Source of the DNA: Pseudomonas cuatrocienegasensis
GTDB taxonomy: Bacteria > Pseudomonadota > Gammaproteobacteria > Pseudomonadales > Pseudomonadaceae
Assembly: GCF_900110925.1 (NCBI RefSeq)
Contig: NZ_FOFP01000009.1
Location: 62,001 to 126,000 of the forward strand
Direction: 5' to 3'
DNA length: 64,000 bases
In this document: piece after piece, positions 11,714-21,538 of the stretch
How the letters are laid out: every line of letters starts with the position of its first letter
Position numbering within the stretch: the stretch's first letter is position 1
The notes under the pieces: generated by a model
Told to the model about the DNA's origin: nothing
The model's input: only the letters and a program-made list of their open reading frames with translations
Databases searched by the model: none
Translations under genes and position numbers: made by a program

Positions 11714-13039
11714 ATGGATCTGTTTGCCCGCGCCCCTGTCGCCCAGCCCCTGGCCGCTCGCTTGCGTGCCGCCAGCCTGGATGAGTACGTGGGTCAGGAG
11801 CATCTGCTGGCTCGCGGCAAGCCGCTGCGCGAGGCGCTGGAGCAGGGCGCGCTGCACTCGATGATCTTCTGGGGGCCGCCAGGTGTGGGCAAGACCACCC
11901 TGGCGCGGCTGCTTGCCGATGTTTCCGAGGCGCACTTCGTGACCATTTCTGCGGTCTTGTCCGGGGTCAAGGAGATCCGTCAGGCGGTCGAGGTGGCCCA
12001 GCAGCATGCCGCGCAGTACGGGCGCCAGACCATCCTGTTTGTTGACGAGGTGCACCGCTTCAACAAGTCCCAGCAAGATGCCTTTCTGCCCTATGTGGAA
12101 GACGGCACGCTGATCTTTATCGGCGCCACCACCGAGAACCCGTCCTTCGAGCTAAACAACGCCTTGCTCTCGCGGGCCCGGGTGTATGTGCTCAAAAGCC
12201 TCGACGAGGCGGCGTTGCGCAAACTGGTCAGCCGCGCCCTGAGCGACGCCAAGGGGCTGGGTGAGCGCCATCTGCAGTTGCCGGAGGAGAGCTTTCGCAT
12301 CCTCATGAGCGCGGCTGACGGCGATGGCCGGCGCTTTCTCAACTTTCTCGAGAATGCTGCCGACCTGGCCGAGGATGGCAGCGAAATCAGTGTCGAGTTG
12401 CTGCGTGACCTGCTCGGGGATACCCAGCGGCGTTTCGACAAGGGCGGCGAGGCGTTCTACGATCAGATTTCCGCCCTGCACAAGTCGGTGCGCGGCTCCA
12501 GCCCTGACGGTGCGCTCTACTGGTTTGCGCGCATGCTCGATGGCGGCTGCGACCCGCTGTACATCGCCCGGCGCGTGGTGCGCATGGCCAGCGAGGACAT
12601 CGGCAATGCCGACCCGCGCGCCCTGACCCTGTGCCTCAACGCCTGGGATGTGCAAGAGCGATTGGGCAGCCCGGAGGGTGAGCTGGCCGTAGCCCAGGCC
12701 ATCGTCTACCTGGCCTGCGCGCCCAAGAGCAACGCGGTGTACAACGCCTTCAAGGCGGCCATGCGCGACGTCTCCGAGAGCGGCTCGTTGGAGGTGCCGC
12801 TGCACCTGCGCAACGCGCCGACCAAGCTGATGAAAGAGCTGGGCTACGGCAACGAATACCGCTACGCCCATGACGAACCTGATGCCTACGCCGCCGGCGA
12901 AGACTATTTCCCCGAGTCCCTGACGCCGCGTCAGTACTACCAGCCAGTGCCCCGTGGCCTGGAGCTGAAGATTCGCGACAAGCTCGCGCACCTGGCTCAG
13001 CAGGATGCCGACAGCCCGAAAAAGCGGAGAGAGCCATGA
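11714..13039 (+). CDS. rarA: Replication-associated recombination protein A (AAA+ ATPase RarA/MgsA)
   Basis: AAA+ ATPase of the clamp-loader clade acting at stalled replication forks. ATG 11714 gives 441 residues, family-typical. Walker [13 protein letters not shown] (about 54-65), Walker [15 protein letters not shown], sensor-1 [12 protein letters not shown] and the tetramerisation domain with [20 protein letters not shown] are seen. It sits in the ftsK-lolA-rarA-crcB-serS row and its stop overlaps the crcB start by four bases (ATGA), implying translational coupling. Confidence 0.96.
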   Translation: MDLFARAPVAQPLAARLRAASLDEYVGQEHLLARGKPLREALEQGALHSMIFWGPPGVGKTTLARLLADVSEAHFVTISAVLSGVKEIRQAVEVAQQHAAQYGRQTILFVDEVHRFNKSQQDAFLPYVEDGTLIFIGATTENPSFELNNALLSRARVYVLKSLDEAALRKLVSRALSDAKGLGERHLQLPEESFRILMSAADGDGRRFLNFLENAADLAEDGSEISVELLRDLLGDTQRRFDKGGEAFYDQISALHKSVRGSSPDGALYWFARMLDGGCDPLYIARRVVRMASEDIGNADPRALTLCLNAWDVQERLGSPEGELAVAQAIVYLACAPKSNAVYNAFKAAMRDVSESGSLEVPLHLRNAPTKLMKELGYGNEYRYAHDEPDAYAAGEDYFPESLTPRQYYQPVPRGLELKIRDKLAHLAQQDADSPKKRREP

Positions 13040-13416
13040 TCCGGGTTGCCTTGGCTGTCGCCTTCGCCGGTGCACTAGGTTGCGTGTTGCGTTTTTTGGT
13101 GGCCAGTTACGCCGTGGCTCAATGGCCGCGGCATTTTTACCTGGCGACCTTTACCGTCAATATCATCGGTTGTTTGCTGATCGGCCTGCTCTCGGGGCTG
13201 TTTCTGTTGCGCACCGACTTGCCGCTGGAGCTGCGCACCGGCCTGACCGTGGGCTTTCTCGGCGGTTTGACGACGTTCTCATCCTTTAGCCTGGAGCTGC
13301 TCAAACTGCTCGAGGCCGGGCGTCTGCCAGAAGCCGGCGCCTACCTGCTGTGCAGTATTTTCGGCGGTCTGCTGGCCGCCTGGGGTGGTTTGAGCCTTGC
13401 GCGCTTGCTGCACTGA
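13036..13416 (+). CDS. crcB: Fluoride ion channel CrcB/FluC
   Basis: Dual-topology inner-membrane fluoride exporter that lowers cytoplasmic F-. 126 residues with four hydrophobic segments (about 1-20, 35-60, 66-85, 98-122). Signature GCVLRF near the N-terminus, [12 protein letters not shown] with the conserved Asn, and [15 protein letters not shown] with the Na+/F- track residues are present. No fluoride riboswitch precedes it, since its start overlaps rarA; expression is therefore constitutive with the operon. A short 84-base gap separates it from serS. Confidence 0.95.
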   Translation: MIRVALAVAFAGALGCVLRFLVASYAVAQWPRHFYLATFTVNIIGCLLIGLLSGLFLLRTDLPLELRTGLTVGFLGGLTTFSSFSLELLKLLEAGRLPEAGAYLLCSIFGGLLAAWGGLSLARLLH

Positions 13417-13491
13417 GCGGCGCTAAGCCTTAAACTGCGCCACACCTCGCACCGCTCTGCGGCTGCCTGACTTTTTTCGTTGATGTATTGA

Positions 13492-14781
<1,290 letters not shown>

Positions 14782-14820
14782 GCGTCCATCTGCGGGTGAT
14801 CCGGTGTCGCCCGATGTAGC

Positions 14821-14860
14821 CGCCCGGCTGCAGGTCTACTGCACGCCGGGCGATTTTGTT
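14821..14860 (+). terminator. Rho-independent terminator after serS
   Basis: CGCCCGGC (14821-14828) followed by TGCAG pairs with CTGCA and GCCGGGCG (14845-14852), then ATTTTGTTT. It separates serS from cysG, whose start is 26 bases further on. Confidence 0.75.
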
Positions 14861-14885
14861 TAGTGCCAGTCTGCGAGCCCTTGTC

Positions 14886-16286
14886 ATGGATTTTCTTCCC
14901 CTGTTTCACAAGCTGCGTGACCGCGTGGTGTTGGTGGTCGGCGGCGGTGAGGTAGCGTTGCGCAAGTCGCGCCTGATCGCCGAGGCGGGGGCCAGGCTGC
15001 GCGTCGTGGCCCCCGAGGTGCGCGAAGAGCTGCAGGCGCTGGTTGCCGACAGCGGCGGGGAAGTGCGCCTGCGCGATTACCTGGACGACGACATCTTGGG
15101 TGTGTGCCTGATCATCGCCGCCACCGATGACGAGCCGCTCAACGCGCGAATCTCCGCCCAGGCGCAGCACCTGGGTATGCCGGTCAATGTCGTCGATGCG
15201 CCAGCGCTGTGCAGCGTGATCTTCCCGGCCATTGTCGATCGCTCGCCGCTGATCGTCGCCGTCACCAGTGGCGGTGATGCGCCCGTGCTGGCGCGCCTGA
15301 TTCGCGCCAAGATCGAGACCTGGATTCCTGCTACCTACGGCCAATTGGCCGGCCTGGCCAAGCGCTTCCGCGCCCAGGTCAAGGCGCTGTTCCCCGATGT
15401 GCAGCAGCGCCGGGTGTTCTGGGAAGACGTGTTCCAGGGGCCGATTGCCGAAAGCGTATTCGCCGGCAAACCGGGCGAGGGCGAGCGCCTGCTTAAAGAG
15501 AAAATCGAGGGCATCGCCCCACGCACCCTGGGTGAGGTGTACCTGGTCGGTGCCGGGCCGGGTGATCCCGATTTGCTGACCTTCCGCGCCCTGCGTCTGA
15601 TGCAGCAGGCCGATGTGGTGCTTTACGACCGTCTGGTGGCGCCGGCGATCATCGATTTGTGCCGCCGCGACGCCGAACGCATCTATGTCGGCAAGCAGCG
15701 CGCTGACCATGCGCTGCCCCAGGAGCAGATCAACCAGCGTCTGGTTACCCTGGCCCTGGAAGGCAAGCGCGTGCTACGCCTCAAGGGCGGTGACCCGTTT
15801 ATCTTCGGCCGTGGTGGGGAGGAAATCGAAGAACTGGCCGCCCATGGCATTCCGTTCCAGGTGGTGCCGGGCATTACTGCCGCCAGTGGCTGCGCGGCCT
15901 ATGCCGGGATTCCCCTGACCCATCGCGACCATGCGCAATCGGTGCGCTTCGTCACCGGCCATCTCAAGGATGGCAGTTGCGATTTGGCCTGGGGCGAGCT
16001 GACGGCTCCCAGCCAAACGCTGGTGTTTTATATGGGCTTGGTCGGCTTGCCGATGATCTGCGCGCAACTGATCGCCCATGGACGCAGCGCAGACACGCCA
16101 GCGGCGCTGATTCAGCAAGGCACCACCCAGAACCAGCGCGTATTCACCGGCACCTTGGCCAACCTGGCCGAACTGGTGGCGCAGCATGACGTGCGTGCGC
16201 CGACCCTGGTGATTGTCGGCGAGGTGGTGCAGTTACGCGAAAAGCTGGCCTGGTTCGAGGACGCAGTTCAAAGCAACCGAGCCTGA
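14886..16286 (+). CDS. cysG: Siroheme synthase (precorrin-2 dehydrogenase/ferrochelatase and uroporphyrinogen-III methyltransferase)
   Basis: Trifunctional enzyme making siroheme for sulfite and nitrite reductases. ATG 14886 gives 466 residues starting [22 protein letters not shown]; a frame from 14856 adds ten unsupported residues. The N-terminal half (about 1-210) is the NAD-dependent dehydrogenase/ferrochelatase with [15 protein letters not shown]; the C-terminal half is SUMT with [42 protein letters not shown] and [19 protein letters not shown]. Transcribed separately from serS if the hairpin between them works. A glutathione-dependent reductase converges from the other side. Confidence 0.97.
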   Translation: MDFLPLFHKLRDRVVLVVGGGEVALRKSRLIAEAGARLRVVAPEVREELQALVADSGGEVRLRDYLDDDILGVCLIIAATDDEPLNARISAQAQHLGMPVNVVDAPALCSVIFPAIVDRSPLIVAVTSGGDAPVLARLIRAKIETWIPATYGQLAGLAKRFRAQVKALFPDVQQRRVFWEDVFQGPIAESVFAGKPGEGERLLKEKIEGIAPRTLGEVYLVGAGPGDPDLLTFRALRLMQQADVVLYDRLVAPAIIDLCRRDAERIYVGKQRADHALPQEQINQRLVTLALEGKRVLRLKGGDPFIFGRGGEEIEELAAHGIPFQVVPGITAASGCAAYAGIPLTHRDHAQSVRFVTGHLKDGSCDLAWGELTAPSQTLVFYMGLVGLPMICAQLIAHGRSADTPAALIQQGTTQNQRVFTGTLANLAELVAQHDVRAPTLVIVGEVVQLREKLAWFEDAVQSNRA

Positions 16287-16300
16287 GCCGGGCCAGTTGC

Positions 16301-17299
16301 TTATTGCTGGTAGATACCTTTGCCCGGCAGGCGTGCGCGGTCATGGGGGCGGTCAAGCGCCAGCGACGGGCCTTTGGGGATCACCCCGGTCGGGTTAATG
16401 GTGGCGTGACTGGCGTAGTAGTGGCTTTTGATGTGGGTGAAGTCCACGGTCTCGGCAATGCCCGGCCACTGGTACTGCTCGCGCAGCCAGTTGGCCAGGT
16501 TGGGGTAGTCTTCCAGGCGGCGCAGGTTGCACTTGAAATGGCCGTGGTAGACCGCGTCGAAGCGCACCAGGGTGGTGAACAGACGAATGTCGGCCTCGGT
16601 TAGGTATTCGCCAGCCAGGTAGCGCCGGCTGTCCAAGCGCGCTTCCAGGCTGTCCAGTGCATCGAACAGCTCGTCGAAGGCTTCCTCATACGCATCCTGG
16701 CGCGTGGCAAAGCCGGCGCGATACACCCCATTGTTCACCGCCGGGTAGATGCGGCCGTTAAGGGCATCGATCTGCTCGCGCAGGTGTTCGGGGTAAAGGT
16801 CGAGGCGGTTGCCCGTCAGTTCATCGAAGGCGCTGTTGAACATGCGGATGATTTCCGCTGACTCATTGCTGACGATACGCTGGCGCTGGGTGTCCCACAG
16901 CAGCGGGACCGTCACACGGCCGGTGTATTGCGGATCGTCGGCGCTGTAGCGTTGATGCAGGTAGGTCAGGTCGCCGAGGGCATCGCCGCTGGAGCCGTGG
17001 GCCGTATCGAAGGTCCAGCCGTTCTCGCGCATCAGCCAACTGACTGTTGAGACGCCAATCAGCGGCTGCAGGCCTTTGAGGTTGCGCAGTATCAGGGTGC
17101 GATGGGCCCAGGGGCAGGCGAGTGACACATACAGGTGGTAGCGCCCGGGTTCGGCGGTAAAGCCACCGTCGCCGCTGGGGCCGGGCGCACCGTCCGGGGT
17201 GATCCAGTGGCGGCGTTGTGCGTCTTCACGCTGGAAGCGTCCGGTGTCTCCGGTGTCGTACCACTGGTCGCGCCAGGTTCCGTCTATCAGCAGGCCCAT
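16301..17299 (-). CDS. yqjG: Glutathionyl-hydroquinone reductase (Xi-class GST, YqjG/PcpF/ECM4 family)
   Basis: Removes glutathione from glutathionyl-hydroquinones, protecting against quinone adducts. 332 residues, typical. The nucleophilic cysteine is Cys62 in the hallmark SLACPWAHRTLI (about 59-70), followed by NESAEIIRMFNSAF and the C-terminal all-alpha GST domain with YLAGEYLTEADIRLFTTLVRFD. Convergent with cysG, 14 bases between stops. No operon partner. Upstream lies a 21-bp inverted repeat at 17347-17408. Confidence 0.93.
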   Translation of the reverse strand: MGLLIDGTWRDQWYDTGDTGRFQREDAQRRHWITPDGAPGPSGDGGFTAEPGRYHLYVSLACPWAHRTLILRNLKGLQPLIGVSTVSWLMRENGWTFDTAHGSSGDALGDLTYLHQRYSADDPQYTGRVTVPLLWDTQRQRIVSNESAEIIRMFNSAFDELTGNRLDLYPEHLREQIDALNGRIYPAVNNGVYRAGFATRQDAYEEAFDELFDALDSLEARLDSRRYLAGEYLTEADIRLFTTLVRFDAVYHGHFKCNLRRLEDYPNLANWLREQYQWPGIAETVDFTHIKSHYYASHATINPTGVIPKGPSLALDRPHDRARLPGKGIYQQ

Positions 17300-17346
17300 A
17301 AGACTGGCTCCGTCGTAAGTGAGGGTGTCAGTCTAACGACCTGGGC

Positions 17347-17408
17347 TAGGGTCTGTTGCCGTTTCGTCGCAAGCCGCGTTGCCGCGAACGAAACGGCAAC
17401 AGACCCTA
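17347..17408. repeat. Perfect 21-bp inverted repeat with 20-base spacer (MITE/REP-like)
   Basis: The arm 17347-17367 (starting TAGGGTCTGTTGCC) is the exact reverse complement of 17388-17408 (ending CAACAGACCCTA). The 20-base spacer is GC-rich. It lies between yqjG and the end of ybiB. No T-tract follows either arm, so it is not a classical terminator; an intergenic mobile repeat is the likelier reading. Confidence 0.85.
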
Positions 17409-17420
17409 ATTGAAAGGTGC

Positions 17421-17464
17421 AAAAAAACGCCCGGTTTGATCGGTCAGGCCGATCTGTGTCGGGC
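17421..17464 (-). terminator. Probable terminator of the tus-ybiB operon
   Basis: On the minus strand GCCCG pairs with CGGGC with an inner GATCGG/CCGATC stem, followed by GTTTTTTT at 17421-17428. It overlaps the 3' end of ybiB. Confidence 0.5.
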
Positions 17465-18427
17465 TGCCCAGCGCCGCTTCGCGTCCTCGAATGCAGCCTC
17501 ACGGCTGGCTCCCAGCCCGCGCAGCGCCAGGGCCATGGTGCTGATTACCGCCAGTTCGCCATAGGCATCTGCGGCTTCGCCGTTCCACACTGCGAGCAAA
17601 TGGCTCGGATCCAGGCGCTCGGGTTTGACGTGGCGCATTGGGCTCAGCGCAGGCCAGCTCTCATCCCAGTTTTCGCCATTGCCGGTGCCATACAGCTGGC
17701 TGTTGGCGTCCGGGTTGACTTCGATCTCGCCGCCTTCGCCCTTGATTACGATGGCCGTGTCGCCAAGCAACTGGCTGGCTTCGCGGTGCACGGCCTGATA
17801 GCCCGGGTGGAAAATACTCTGCAACCCACAGGTGGCCCCCAGTGGGTTGAGAATACGTGCCAGCGAGTGGATCGGTGAGCGCAGGCCCAGGGTGTTGCGC
17901 AAATCGATCATGCGCTGCAGCTGGGGCATCCAGTCGCCCAGGGGAATAAAGGCCAGGCCGCTGTTATCCAGTGCGTCGCCGACTTGCGACCAATCCCGAC
18001 ACAGGGTGATATTCAGCGTCCCCAGCAACTGCTCGCTGTACAGGCGGCCAGCCGTATGGGCGCCGCCACCGTGCATCAGGATACGTAGGCCGCTGCCTGC
18101 CAGGGCCTTGGCCGCCAGTAGAAACCAGGGCAGGTGGCGCTTTTTGCCGGCGTAGGTGGGCCAGTCCAGGTCGACCGGGAGGCTGGGCACCTGCAGGCGT
18201 GCGCGCACGGCTTCGGTAAAGCCGGCCATTTCTTCGGCGCTTTCTTCCTTGTGCCGCAGCAGCATGAGAAAGGCACCCAGCTGGGTGTCTTCTGTCTGCC
18301 CATCGAGCAGCATGCCCATGGCTTCGCGGGCTTCCTCGCGGGTCAGGTTGCGCGCGCCACGCTTGCCCTTACCGAGGATGCGCACGAACGTGGCGAAGGG
18401 GTGTTCGGCGGGCGTCTCGAGGATCAT
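17444..18427 (-). CDS. ybiB: TrpD2/YbiB-like glycosyl transferase family 3 protein
   Basis: Homolog of anthranilate phosphoribosyltransferase that in E. coli (YbiB) binds nucleic acid and is SOS-linked, without known catalytic activity. ATG 18427 gives 327 residues beginning MILETPAEHPFATFVRILGKG. The TrpD fold is recognisable from the N-terminal helical part (EEAREAMGMLLDGQTEDTQLGAFLM) and ILMHGGGAHTAGRLYSE; the PRPP-loop glycine motif of true TrpD is altered. Its start overlaps the tusE stop by four bases (ATGA), so it is translationally coupled to the sulfur-relay operon. Whether it works on tRNA is an inference from that position. Confidence 0.85.
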   Translation of the reverse strand: MILETPAEHPFATFVRILGKGKRGARNLTREEAREAMGMLLDGQTEDTQLGAFLMLLRHKEESAEEMAGFTEAVRARLQVPSLPVDLDWPTYAGKKRHLPWFLLAAKALAGSGLRILMHGGGAHTAGRLYSEQLLGTLNITLCRDWSQVGDALDNSGLAFIPLGDWMPQLQRMIDLRNTLGLRSPIHSLARILNPLGATCGLQSIFHPGYQAVHREASQLLGDTAIVIKGEGGEIEVNPDANSQLYGTGNGENWDESWPALSPMRHVKPERLDPSHLLAVWNGEAADAYGELAVISTMALALRGLGASREAAFEDAKRRWAARHRSA

Positions 18428-18759
18428 AGGCAATTCGTCGGTTTGGGCAGGCCAGCAAGCTTGGCCGCCAGTTTGGCAGGGGTGCCGTTGAACAGTTGGT
18501 TCAGGTGCAGGCTGTTGCCCTTTTCCGGGCCCAGTTGCAAGGCGATGTATTTGATCAGCGGGCGGTTGGCCGGGGACAACTGAAATTCGGCATAAAACGC
18601 CCGTAGGGCGTGCAGGATTTCCCAATGTGCTGCCGTTAACGACAAACCTGATTCGCGGGCCAGGGCTTCGGCGACCGGCTCGGACCAGTCGCTCAGGTCG
18701 ACCAGATAACCGTCCTTGTCCAGGGCAACGGTCTGCCCTTCGAGAGATAGCGTCGTCAT
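18424..18759 (-). CDS. tusE: Sulfur relay protein TusE (DsrC family)
   Basis: Accepts persulfide from TusBCD and hands it to MnmA for 2-thiouridine synthesis in tRNA. 111 residues, typical, with the DsrC fold motif YLVDLSDWSEPVAEALARE and the invariant penultimate Cys110 in the C-terminal arm PTNCL. The second DsrC cysteine of dissimilatory homologs is absent, supporting TusE. Overlaps tusB and ybiB by four bases each. Confidence 0.93.
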   Translation of the reverse strand: MTTLSLEGQTVALDKDGYLVDLSDWSEPVAEALARESGLSLTAAHWEILHALRAFYAEFQLSPANRPLIKYIALQLGPEKGNSLHLNQLFNGTPAKLAAKLAGLPKPTNCL

Positions 18760-19055
18760 AGCCAGCTGTTGACCTTGTCATAGCGCAGGGTCAGGGCCAC
18801 AAATGTCGAGTAATCGACCGCCGTGACCGCATCGTCCGCCTGGATATTGCGCGCCTGCAGATCCTCGGCGAGGGCATACAGCCCCGCGCCGCTCGGCAGC
18901 GAAGCCAGCGCCTTGCGCGCGGCGCTGGCCGGTTGCAAGGCATAGACCGCATCGCCGCTGAGCAATAAGCCATCCTCTGCGCCGAACAGGCGCAGACAGC
19001 TAGTGAGGCGGTCATTCCCGTAGGGTGAATGAGAGAGTAGGTGCAGGGTCGTCAT
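18756..19055 (-). CDS. tusB: Sulfurtransferase complex subunit TusB (DsrH family)
   Basis: Structural member of the TusBCD hexamer. 99 residues beginning MTTLHLLSHSPYGNDRLTSCLRLF, matching the DsrH family in size and start, with GLYALAEDLQARNI and the final VNSWL similar to E. coli. Starts one base inside the tusC stop (TGATG) and overlaps tusE. Confidence 0.9.
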   Translation of the reverse strand: MTTLHLLSHSPYGNDRLTSCLRLFGAEDGLLLSGDAVYALQPASAARKALASLPSGAGLYALAEDLQARNIQADDAVTAVDYSTFVALTLRYDKVNSWL

Positions 19056-19414
19056 CAGAGGGTTATCACCTGATCGTAGCGGGCCAGCAGCGCCTGCAGT
19101 GCGCTCGTGTCGAGCAGTTCGGCAGGCAGCGCTAGGGGTGTCTGGCCGAGTCCGCGCTCGCCCAGGCTGTGGGCGCAGCAGTACAGCGCTTCGATGCCGA
19201 ACAGCGGCAAGGCCTGCAGGTTGGCGGTGAGGTCTTTCTGTTGCAGGGCCTTAGGTGCCTGCTCGGCAAACAGTTGGAACACGCCATCATCGAGAAACAG
19301 CAAGCCGATCGGCAGGTCATAGGCGCCGCCCGCCAGCACGATATCCAGCGTCTCACGGGCGCCAGGGCCGCTCCAGGGCGCCTGGCGGCTGATGATCAAT
19401 AGCGACTTGCTCAT
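19055..19414 (-). CDS. tusC: Sulfurtransferase complex subunit TusC (DsrF family)
   Basis: Subunit of TusBCD. ATG 19414 gives 119 residues beginning MSKSLLIISRQAPWSG; a frame from 19429 would overlap tusD and lacks support. Conserved features are DIVLAGGAYDLPIGLLFLDDGVFQL, typical of DsrF/TusC. One base separates it from the tusD stop. Confidence 0.92.
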   Translation of the reverse strand: MSKSLLIISRQAPWSGPGARETLDIVLAGGAYDLPIGLLFLDDGVFQLFAEQAPKALQQKDLTANLQALPLFGIEALYCCAHSLGERGLGQTPLALPAELLDTSALQALLARYDQVITL

Positions 19415-19415
19415 C

Positions 19416-19808
19416 TCAAGGCCCTCCAAAGCAGATCAGACGATCCGCTTCCTGTACGGCCTCGTGCAGTTGTCCCAGCCCGGACAACACCCAGGGCGCC
19501 TCGATACTGGCCGCGGTGCGGCCGTAGCGGGTGGCTTCATCAGTGTCGAGCACACCACGGCGCAGCGCAGCGGCAATGCACACCACACCATCGAGGTTAT
19601 GGGCCTTTACAAAGGTGCGCCATTCGGCGGTTAGATCAAGCTCGTCCTGGCTGCTGACCACGCTGGAAGAGGCGCTGTGGACGCCGTCCTGATAAAAGAA
19701 CAGCCGCACGATTTCATGGCCGTCGGCCAGCGCGGCCTGGGCAAAACGCAAGGCCCGACGCGCAGCGGGCTGATGGGGCGCGGCGAACAGCGCAATGGCG
19801 AATTTCAT
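19416..19808 (-). CDS. tusD: Sulfurtransferase TusD (DsrE family)
   Basis: Catalytic subunit of TusBCD; takes sulfur from TusA. 130 residues starting MKFAIALFAAPHQPAARRALRFA. The persulfide-carrying residue is Cys77 in DGVVCIAAALRRGVLD, equivalent to E. coli Cys78. First gene of tusD-tusC-tusB-tusE-ybiB, all overlapping or abutting. TusA and MnmA are not in this window. Confidence 0.94.
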   Translation of the reverse strand: MKFAIALFAAPHQPAARRALRFAQAALADGHEIVRLFFYQDGVHSASSSVVSSQDELDLTAEWRTFVKAHNLDGVVCIAAALRRGVLDTDEATRYGRTAASIEAPWVLSGLGQLHEAVQEADRLICFGGP

Positions 19809-19875
19809 GGATGATCCGGCAATACAGTCTGCGCGAATGATAAAGCCTGAGCGCTGAAGATGCTTGCGGCAGATA

Positions 19876-19900
19876 TGAAAAAGCCCGCCGAAGCGGGCTC
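19876..19900 (-). terminator. Rho-independent terminator after yccA
   Basis: On the minus strand AGCCCGC, a loop UUCG and GCGGGCT are followed by TTTTT. It lies between the yccA stop and the tusD start, so tus genes need their own promoter in 19809-19875. Confidence 0.88.
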
Positions 19901-19918
19901 TCTCACATGCTGCAGTAC

Positions 19919-20587
19919 TCAGTCGTCGCCGCCCATGATGCCAAACAGCTGCAGCAGGCTGACGAAGAGGTTGTAGATGGACACATACAGGCTGATGGTC
20001 GCCATGATGTAGTTGCGCTCACCGCCGTGGATGATCGCGCTGGTCTGGAACAGAATGCAGGCCGAGGAGAACAGCACGAAGCCTGCGCTGATCGCCAGTT
20101 GCAGCCCGCTGATCTGGAAGAAGAAGCTCGCCACGATGGCGCCCAGCAGGACGAAGAACCCGGCGGTGATGAAGCCGCTGAGGAAGCTCATGTCCTTGCG
20201 CGTGGTGAGCACGTAGGCCGAGAGGCCGAAGAACACCAGAGCGGTCATGGTAAAGGCCGAGCTGACGACTTCCGCGCCGTTGGCCATGCCCAGGTAGCGA
20301 TTGAGAATCGGACCCAGGGTGTAGCCCATGAAGCCGGTGAGGGCGAGGGTCGAAACCAGGCCCCAGGCCGAGTCACGCAGCTTGGCGGTGAGGAAGAACA
20401 GCCCGTAGAAGCCGATCAGTACCACGAAGATGTTCGGGTAGGCGACGTTGGCGCGCTGGGCGAGGAACGCCACCAGGCCGCTGAAGGCCAGGGTGATGGC
20501 CAAAAGGCCGTAAGTGTTGCGCAATACGCGGCTGACTGCTTGCTGCTCAACCTGCGCATGGCCGAGTGCGTAATCTTGTTCGTGCAT
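19919..20587 (-). CDS. yccA: Bax inhibitor-1/YccA family membrane protein
   Basis: Inner-membrane protein; E. coli YccA is a substrate and modulator of FtsH. ATG 20587 is preceded by CAGGAG and gives 222 residues, starting [20 protein letters not shown]; upstream frame to 20644 runs into the tRNA promoter area. Seven hydrophobic segments and the family motif [25 protein letters not shown], with [13 protein letters not shown] and final acidic GGDD, match BI-1 proteins (the two Asp near the end are thought to form a pH sensor). Confidence 0.93.
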   Translation of the reverse strand: MHEQDYALGHAQVEQQAVSRVLRNTYGLLAITLAFSGLVAFLAQRANVAYPNIFVVLIGFYGLFFLTAKLRDSAWGLVSTLALTGFMGYTLGPILNRYLGMANGAEVVSSAFTMTALVFFGLSAYVLTTRKDMSFLSGFITAGFFVLLGAIVASFFFQISGLQLAISAGFVLFSSACILFQTSAIIHGGERNYIMATISLYVSIYNLFVSLLQLFGIMGGDD

Positions 20588-20677
20588 GGCGACACTCCTG
20601 TAGAAGACGGGGTAGGTTCCGTGACCTGAGTCGGGCTTGATCATAACAGAGCTCGATACGCTGCCAAGCCAGAGAGT

Positions 20678-20705
20678 TTGACAGTGTGTTGCGTTCCGGT
20701 AAGAT
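20678..20705 (+). promoter_or_regulatory. Sigma-70 promoter of tRNA-Ser
   Basis: TTGACA at 20678-20683 and TAAGAT at 20700-20705, 16 bases apart, 18 bases upstream of the tRNA. The -35 is a full consensus match. Confidence 0.85.
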
Positions 20706-20723
20706 TGCCGCCCGCAACACGCC

Positions 20724-20813
20724 GGAAGCGTGGCAGAGCGGTTGAATGCAACGGTCTTGAAAACCGTCGAAGGGGAAACTCTTCCGTGAGTTCGAATCTC
20801 ACCGCTTCCGCCA
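20724..20813 (+). tRNA. tRNA-Ser (anticodon TGA)
   Basis: A 90-base class II tRNA including encoded CCA. Acceptor GGAAGCG pairs with CGCTTCC, the T-arm GTTCGAATC is present, the anticodon loop is CTTGAAA, and there is a long variable arm. Its 3' end abuts a gene-poor stretch leading into an SOS cassette. Confidence 0.97.
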
Positions 20814-20824
20814 TTTTTGACAGA

Positions 20825-20858
20825 CCCCTGATACCGAAAGGTTCAGGGGTTTTCTGTT
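20825..20858 (+). terminator. Terminator after tRNA-Ser
   Basis: CCCCTGA (20825-20831) pairs with TCAGGGG (20843-20849) followed by TTTTCTGTTT. Confidence 0.8.
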
Positions 20859-21237
20859 TACGGCTGCTACTACACAGGCTGGCGCTTGATACGCCCTGTG
20901 TGGCCCCCTTGGGACGCTCTGCGTCGGCCGTACCGAGACGCGGCGTGTCTCGGGCTGCATGCCCACGCGGAGCGTGGAAACGATTAAAAAAGAACTCCGG
21001 CCGCCGCACAGTAGGCCTGGACTCCAAGCGATTTGATTTTGCTGGTCATCATCCGCCGTGGGCTGGTGGTGATCAGCCGTGCTTGATGGCGACGTTGTCG
21101 GCTGCTGCCGCCAGGATCGGAGCGCAACGTAACCCACGAAGATGATATAGAGCGGGGACATGGAAGTTCTTCTAGCTGATCGCGGTGGAGCCGCTTGTCC
21201 TTGTGAGTGTTAAGCGGGTGTGCTGCTGTCGCCTGTG
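20859..21237. repeat. Gene-poor stretch with a degenerate Pseudomonas palindromic repeat
   Basis: About 380 bases between the tRNA-Ser terminator and the DUF1654 stop with no convincing gene. Roughly 20905-20993 carries nested palindromes GGGACGCTCTGCGTC, GAGACGCGG and CCCACGCGGAGCGTGG, resembling the abundant intergenic repeat of Pseudomonas built on the theme CCCACGC..GCGTGGG. The rest is low in recognisable features; a minus-strand open frame at 20799-21161 covers the tRNA and repeat and is not credible. Confidence 0.6.
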
Positions 21238-21486
21238 TCAATCGTCTTTGGGCACCGTCCAGAACAGCTGCACACCGTCGTCGCGATGGGCGATGGTGAC
21301 GTTGTCGTTTTCGGCGATCTCATCGAGGATGCGCGCCCAGTCTTCGGGTGTGTCGCCTTCGACCCGTAACAGCACCGCTGATCGGGATTTTTGCGCAGCT
21401 GGCGCGTTGATAGCGCGGTGGATACGGGCGCCGAGCAACTCGTAGCTAGTGGGTGCTGCAGCGGGAGCGGGTTTGCCTTTTGCCAT
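21238..21486 (-). CDS. DUF1654 domain protein
   Basis: 82 residues starting MAKGKPAPAAAPTSYELLGA. The pattern SYELLGARIHRAINAPAAQKSRSAVLLRVEGD and WARILDEIAENDNVTIAHRDDG with final WTVPKDD fits the Pseudomonas DUF1654 family, of unknown function. It is read away from a LexA-box palindrome shared with a umuD-like/umuC pair, so it is probably DNA-damage induced. The small size, charge and context suggest an accessory to translesion synthesis or its control, but that is inference only. Confidence 0.8.
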   Translation of the reverse strand: MAKGKPAPAAAPTSYELLGARIHRAINAPAAQKSRSAVLLRVEGDTPEDWARILDEIAENDNVTIAHRDDGVQLFWTVPKDD

Positions 21487-21500
21487 GGTTTGTTATCTCG

Positions 21501-21524
21501 ATTACTGTATGTGCATACAGTAAT
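21501..21524. promoter_or_regulatory. LexA (SOS) box
   Basis: Arms ATTACTGTATG and CATACAGTAAT are perfect inverted copies around TG, containing CTGT-N8-ACAG, the gammaproteobacterial LexA consensus. It sits 14 bases before the UmuD-like start at 21539 and 14 bases before the DUF1654 start at 21486, so it can repress both directions. Confidence 0.92.
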
Positions 21525-21538
21525 TCCGAGGTCAGCAA

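Noticed and set aside
20799..21161. Minus-strand open frame over the tRNA-Ser 3' half and a palindromic repeat
   Set aside because: It runs through the tRNA and a repeat, with no ribosome site and no recognisable domain.
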